Below, piece after piece: positions 12,859 to 16,474 of a stretch of DNA of 16,474 bases. The first letter of the stretch is position 1, and each line of letters begins with the position of its first letter. The notes under the pieces are model-generated. The model searched no databases, was not told the DNA's origin, and saw only the letters and a program-made list of their open reading frames with translations. Origin of the DNA: JBFWIW01 sp050253535 (lineage in GTDB: Bacteria; Bacillota; Clostridia; Oscillospirales; Oscillospiraceae); NCBI GenBank assembly GCA_050253535.1, contig JBFWIW010000063.1, positions 1 to 16,474 on the forward strand, given 5' to 3'. Both the position numbers and the translations under genes were made by a program.

Positions 12859-14970
12859 TCACTTTACATTCGATAAGCACTCGGCTTTTTCCCCTCTTCT
12901 GCGGGGCAGATGCCTCCAATTGAGGCTGGTACGCGCGATGACGGGCTCACAGATCATAAGCACCGACGGCATGATGAATATGCTCACAACGGCGGAGATG
13001 AGCGCGCCGCGGGAGAGCATCAGGCAGATGTTGCTGATGATCTCGACCTTCGATATGAGTCCGACGCCCAGCGTCGCGCAGAACAGCACCAAAGAGCTCG
13101 TAATGATTGCCCCGTCCGAGGCCGAGGCCGCTATCCGGATGGCCTCTTTGCGGTCTTTTCCATTTCGTATCTCCTCTCGGAATCTGGTCGTCATCAGTAT
13201 CGCGTAATCGACCGTCGCGCCCAGCTGTACGCAGCCTATTATGGTCGGCGTTATGAACGGTATCACCGTGCCGGTGAAATACGGGATTCCCTGATTGATG
13301 AAGATGGCAAGCTCTATCGTCGAGACCAGTATAACGGGGACGGTGAGTGACCGGAACACGATTGCGATTATCAGAAAGATAGCGGCTATCGAGATGTAGC
13401 TCGTCACCTTGAAGTCCACGCTGGCCGTGCTTATGAGGTCGGCTGTCAGGGCCGCCTCGCCCGTTATATACGCGCCGGAGTCATAGGACTTGACGATATT
13501 TCTGATCTCGTCGAGCTGCACCGCCACCTCGTCCGAGGCCGCCGTATAGCGCGAATTTATCATAATAAGCTGCTTCCCGTCCTGTTTGAGCATATCCTTT
13601 ATTTCCTGCGGGATAAAGAAATCGGGGATGTCGGCGCTCAGCAGCTCGTTGTATGATACAAGCGACTCAACGCCGGGGACTGACTTTATCCGGGCCGTCA
13701 GCTCGTTCATCCCGGCGCTGCTCAGATCGTCGTCCAGGATCACGAAGTGGGTGGACGCCATATCGTATTCGTCCTTAAGAATATTGGTGGCGATGATGGA
13801 CGGCATATCCTGCGGCAGCGCCTCGTCGAGCTTGTAGTATACGGAAGCGTGGTTCTGTGCGTATACGGCGGGGACGAACAGCAGGAGGAAGATAACGGCG
13901 AACTTTTTCCGGTTTCCTATTATAAAGCGGTTGATGCGGTCAAAGCTGGGAATCAGGCTGCGGTGACGGCATCTTTCTATCCCTTTGTCCATGGTAAGAA
14001 GGAGCGACGGCAGCACAATAATGACCGTCAGTACGCCGATGATCACGCCCTTGGCCATGACGATGCCGATGTCCCTGCCGAGCAGAAGCTGCATGAAGCA
14101 CAGTGCCAGAAAACCGGCGATGGTGGTGAGCGAGCTGCCGGAGAGAGAGGTGAACGCGGCCTCGATGGCCTTTGCCATAGCGTCCCGCTTGTCGTCATAG
14201 CGGCCCCGCTCCTCCTCATACCGCCTGTAGAGGAAAATTGAGTAATCCATGGTCACGCCCAGCTGCAGGACGGCGGCTATGGCCTTTGTGATATAGGATA
14301 TCTCGCCCATAAAGAAATTGGTGCCGAAATTGTACATAACGGCAAGCCCGATGCCCGACAGAAAGGCGACGGGCAGCAGCCATGAGTCCAGCGTCAGTGC
14401 CATGGCCGCAAAAGAGAGCGCCACCGCAATCAGTATGTAAAATGGCAGCTCCTGATCCACCAGATCTTTCGTGTCCTTAATGAGGACCGAAAAACCGGCG
14501 AGGAAGCAGTGCTCGTTGCACAACGCACGAATCTGCGTTATGGCGCTCATTGTCTCATCCGAGGCGCCCGGCATGTCGTACTGCACCACTATCATGGTGG
14601 AGCCGCCTGAGAAAAATGTTTCGCGCAGCTCCTCCGGCAGCATATTCATGGGTATCTGTATGCCCAAGAGGTCGGAGATCCACACCGCGTTGCTGACACC
14701 CTTTACCTTCTGAATGGATTCCACGAGCTCTTCCGTATAGCGGGCGGGCATATCATCCACTATCAGCATACTGGTCGCGGCGTCGTGGAACGGCTCCTCC
14801 AGAAGGCCCTCGCCTTTCGTGGAATCGAGGTCCGGCGGGAGGTAGGTCAATATATCGTAATTGATCCGTGTTGCGGCAATACCGATGAGGCAAGGTATAA
14901 GAAGCAGCACGGCGATAATAACTACAAGCTTCGGTTTTCTGGTAAGGCGGTGGGAAATTTTCTGTATCAA
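12859..14970 (-). CDS. MMPL/RND-family membrane transporter
   Basis: This is a roughly 703-aa inner-membrane protein with the duplicated MMPL plan. In each half, one transmembrane helix is followed by an extracytoplasmic domain and then a cluster of five helices. Helix 1 is at about 15-35. The two family signatures with Asp-Tyr in the proton-path helix are GVTMDYSIFLYRRY (238-251) and GATVDYAILMTTRF (584-597). Such proteins export lipids, surface molecules or hydrophobic drugs using the proton gradient. I place the start at TTG 14968-14970, with AGAAGG at 8 nt; the reading frame extends to an ATG at 15054, but that part overlaps the tetR end, has no ribosome site and reads as proline-rich non-membrane sequence. 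It lies 31 bp after tetR, in one operon. Confidence 0.88.
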   Translation of the reverse strand: MIQKISHRLTRKPKLVVIIAVLLLIPCLIGIAATRINYDILTYLPPDLDSTKGEGLLEEPFHDAATSMLIVDDMPARYTEELVESIQKVKGVSNAVWISDLLGIQIPMNMLPEELRETFFSGGSTMIVVQYDMPGASDETMSAITQIRALCNEHCFLAGFSVLIKDTKDLVDQELPFYILIAVALSFAAMALTLDSWLLPVAFLSGIGLAVMYNFGTNFFMGEISYITKAIAAVLQLGVTMDYSIFLYRRYEEERGRYDDKRDAMAKAIEAAFTSLSGSSLTTIAGFLALCFMQLLLGRDIGIVMAKGVIIGVLTVIIVLPSLLLTMDKGIERCRHRSLIPSFDRINRFIIGNRKKFAVIFLLLFVPAVYAQNHASVYYKLDEALPQDMPSIIATNILKDEYDMASTHFVILDDDLSSAGMNELTARIKSVPGVESLVSYNELLSADIPDFFIPQEIKDMLKQDGKQLIMINSRYTAASDEVAVQLDEIRNIVKSYDSGAYITGEAALTADLISTASVDFKVTSYISIAAIFLIIAIVFRSLTVPVILVSTIELAIFINQGIPYFTGTVIPFITPTIIGCVQLGATVDYAILMTTRFREEIRNGKDRKEAIRIAASASDGAIITSSLVLFCATLGVGLISKVEIISNICLMLSRGALISAVVSIFIMPSVLMICEPVIARTSLNWRHLPRRRGEKAECLSNVK

Positions 14971-15001
14971 ACTGAACACCTTCTGAAAATAATATCGGAT
15001 T

Positions 15002-15592
15002 TCACCTGGCGGGGGCGGCAATGAGACTTTCGGCCGCGGCCGAGACCATGGCATCGGCCATTACAACGATATCGCGCTTAACGAGCGACATATCCGTATC
15101 GAACCACTGCTTAATGAGCCCGATGAGGCCGTAGGTTATAAAGCTGAACAGGTACGGAAGCTTTTCCTCCGGTACTCTGGAAAAGCGCTTGTGCATCATC
15201 GCGGAACCGTTCTTATATATGAGTTTCTGGATCTCGTCAATAAAGTTACTGGAGGCATTGTTTACGAACAGCGAATAACAGATGTCGCGGTTTTCAACGA
15301 TGTAGCTTAGTATCGGCTCAAAAATCGGCTGCAGGGTGTAAGTTTTATCCTCTTCGCCGTATTTGTCTATCATCTCCTGAACGTCCCTGAGCGCGTCGGT
15401 CTCCAGTTTCTGCAGCAGCTCGTAAGTGTCGGAGTAGTGCAGGTAAAAGGTCCCGCGGTTTAGGTCCATGTGGTCCGTTATGTCGCGCACGGAAATGTTT
15501 TTGAATTCCTTGACCTTCAAAAGTTCGGCAAGTCCCTGCTTTAAGAGCCGTTTCGTTCTGCGTATTCTTCTGTCTTCTGTATTCTCTTTCAT
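15002..15592 (-). CDS. TetR/AcrR-family transcriptional regulator
   Basis: This 196-aa protein has an N-terminal TetR helix-turn-helix (about 33-52: ISVRDITDHMDLNRGTFYLHY) and an all-helical C-terminal ligand/dimer domain (about 60-190) of the type found in DhaS-like regulators. The ATG follows AGGAGGG at 5 nt. It is the first gene of an operon with the MMPL transporter and is divergent from the secreted-protein gene at 15789. The intergenic region carries overlapping promoters and an inverted repeat over a -35, so it probably represses both itself with the transporter and the divergent gene. The inducer is unknown. Confidence 0.92.
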   Translation of the reverse strand: MKENTEDRRIRRTKRLLKQGLAELLKVKEFKNISVRDITDHMDLNRGTFYLHYSDTYELLQKLETDALRDVQEMIDKYGEEDKTYTLQPIFEPILSYIVENRDICYSLFVNNASSNFIDEIQKLIYKNGSAMMHKRFSRVPEEKLPYLFSFITYGLIGLIKQWFDTDMSLVKRDIVVMADAMVSAAAESLIAAPAR

Positions 15593-15677
15593 AGCCGCCC
15601 TCCTCTTCTGTAAACATATCTTTGGTATTTTTGATTTATTTTTCTCAGTTCCCGCGCTGAAATTTTCACATATGACT

Positions 15678-15736
15678 GTTGATTTTCACCAACAATCGTA
15701 TTATAATCATCCACAGTTAAAAAATCAACACTTGTT
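15678..15736. promoter_or_regulatory. Mirror-image overlapping divergent promoters with TetR-type operator
   Basis: Plus promoter: TTGATT (15679-15684), 17 bp, TATAAT (15702-15707). Minus promoter: TTGATT (15723-15728), 17 bp, TATAAT (15700-15705). The -10 boxes overlap by four bases, so polymerase can occupy only one promoter at a time. The mirror symmetry gives a 10-bp perfect inverted repeat (TGTTGATTTT at 15678-15687 and its complement at 15721-15730). TGTTG-N8-CAACA (15678-15695), over the plus -35, is an operator candidate; AACACTTGTT (15727-15736) is a short palindrome over the other -35. Confidence 0.75.
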
Positions 15737-15788
15737 TTTAAAATTTTTAAGTCGATTATTCTTGGAGACAACGAGAGGAGTAATGTCA

Positions 15789-16474
15789 ATGTATCGCCAT
15801 TTTCATACCGTCAGCCATTCTTGGAGAAAGTTAAGGCGCAGGCGGCTGGTGTCGGGGCTGATGCTCATAGGGCTGTCGCCGGCTCTGCTTATGACAAACG
15901 GTCTTGCCGCGCAGCCGGACTTGTCCGGCGGGGTCTCCCCCGCCTGTGACGAGACGTATTACGCGATGCTGGATTATTACGGCAGCCTACAGGAGGGCAG
16001 CGTTGTAAAAAGCTACCGGATGAACGGCGCGGCGGAGCTCACCGACTACGGCAATTACGACGAGGTGTCAAACTTGACGGACGGAACCGAGCCCGCCGCC
16101 GGGGACGGCAAAGTGGTCTTCAGCTTTGACGGGGAAAGCGCCCCGGACCGCTTCTATTTTGAGGGGAAGACCGCCGAGCCTTTTTCCTCGCTGCCGTGGA
16201 CGCTCGGCCTCTCCTATCAGTTAAACGGCGTCAAAAAGAACGCGGAGGAACTGGCGGGCGAGAGCGGGCTTGTGGAGATAGACATAGACGCCGTGCCGAA
16301 TGACAGCGCCTCGGAATACAGCCGCAACAATTTTGTGCTGCAGGCCATCGCCGTATTCAATGACGACGATATCCTCTCGCTGGAGGCCCCCGGGGCGCAG
16401 GTCCAGCTCATAGGCAACCTGAGAGTCGTTCTCTTCATGGCGCTTCCGGGCGAGCAGCAGAACTTTGCCATCCG
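15789..16474 (+). CDS. Secreted/envelope protein associated with MMPL transporter, N-terminal part
   Basis: At least 228 codons are visible; the gene continues past the right edge. The start is taken at the second ATG (15789-15791), 8 nt after AGGAG; the ATG at 15783 is only 2 nt from it. A basic n-region (SWRKLRRRR), a hydrophobic stretch (LVSGLMLIGLSPALLM) and a site after GLAA (about 41) make a signal peptide with an unusually long n-region. The mature part is strand-rich (VVKSYRMNGAAELTDYGNYD, DRFYFEGK, LSYQLNGVKK, APGAQVQLIGNLRV). I recognise the type as a conserved extracytoplasmic protein often found beside MMPL transporters in gut Clostridia, without an assigned function. It may be an accessory factor for the exporter encoded on the other strand. 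Confidence 0.75.
   Translation, partial: MYRHFHTVSHSWRKLRRRRLVSGLMLIGLSPALLMTNGLAAQPDLSGGVSPACDETYYAMLDYYGSLQEGSVVKSYRMNGAAELTDYGNYDEVSNLTDGTEPAAGDGKVVFSFDGESAPDRFYFEGKTAEPFSSLPWTLGLSYQLNGVKKNAEELAGESGLVEIDIDAVPNDSASEYSRNNFVLQAIAVFNDDDILSLEAPGAQVQLIGNLRVVLFMALPGEQQNFAI

Noticed and set aside
12859..15054. MMPL start at the ATG 15052-15054
   Set aside because: It overlaps the end of tetR by 53 bp, has no ribosome site, and the added residues are proline-rich read-out of tetR in another frame. TTG 14970 with AGAAGG fits the family better.
15589..15789. 66-codon minus-strand frame over the divergent promoter region
   Set aside because: It has no ribosome site and covers two well-formed promoters and the tetR leader.

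Overview
The window looks like a scaffold from an anaerobic Firmicute of the class Clostridia. The evidence is strong AGGAGG-type ribosome binding sites, TATAAT-type promoters, S-layer-homology (SLH) surface proteins, a TetR/MMPL module and small XRE-type regulators. It is probably a draft or metagenome assembly, because a run of exactly 100 N (7457-7556) interrupts it. Base composition is patchy: 1-6700 is mixed to AT-rich and broken by repeats, while 6740-7984 and 8789-16474 are clearly richer in GC.

Left part (1-3470). A Crp/Fnr-family regulator (301-888) lies directly upstream of the start of an acyltransferase/condensation-like gene that runs off the left edge. Between them is an FNR-type box, placed as in a class II activated promoter. 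Upstream of the regulator, its leader can form two competing hairpins. Next is an alkylation-repair operon: a fused Ada-type sensor/AraC/AlkA glycosylase (1874-3337) followed by ogt (1319-1858).

Middle (3430-6740). This is a scarred accessory region. It holds a divergent XRE regulator/58-aa protein pair with mirror-image operators around a good promoter. The pair is enclosed by ~85-bp direct repeats and terminator hairpins. It also holds a short-chain dehydrogenase that has lost its C-terminus, two families of dispersed repeats (R1 at 1108 and 5353; R2 at 4253 and 5285), a probable DUF3885 protein, and the 3' half of a tRNA-Pro with its own terminator. The tRNA breaks off where the composition changes, which suggests an integration boundary or an assembly junction.

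Right part (6741-16474). An M20-type amidohydrolase fragment and a VOC (glyoxalase-fold) fragment face each other across the N gap. A two-CBS-domain protein (8293-8703) converges on two tandem paralogous secreted proteases. Each protease has three SLH repeats, an HtrA/S1C-like trypsin domain, an Ig-like domain and a shared C-terminal module of unknown function. The two genes share a nearly identical 154-bp block over the active-site region. Finally, a TetR-MMPL operon (15592 to 12859) is divergent from a secreted protein that runs off the right edge (15789 onward). The two promoters are mirror images with overlapping -10 boxes, and an operator-like inverted repeat covers one -35. TetR probably controls both sides of an envelope export system.
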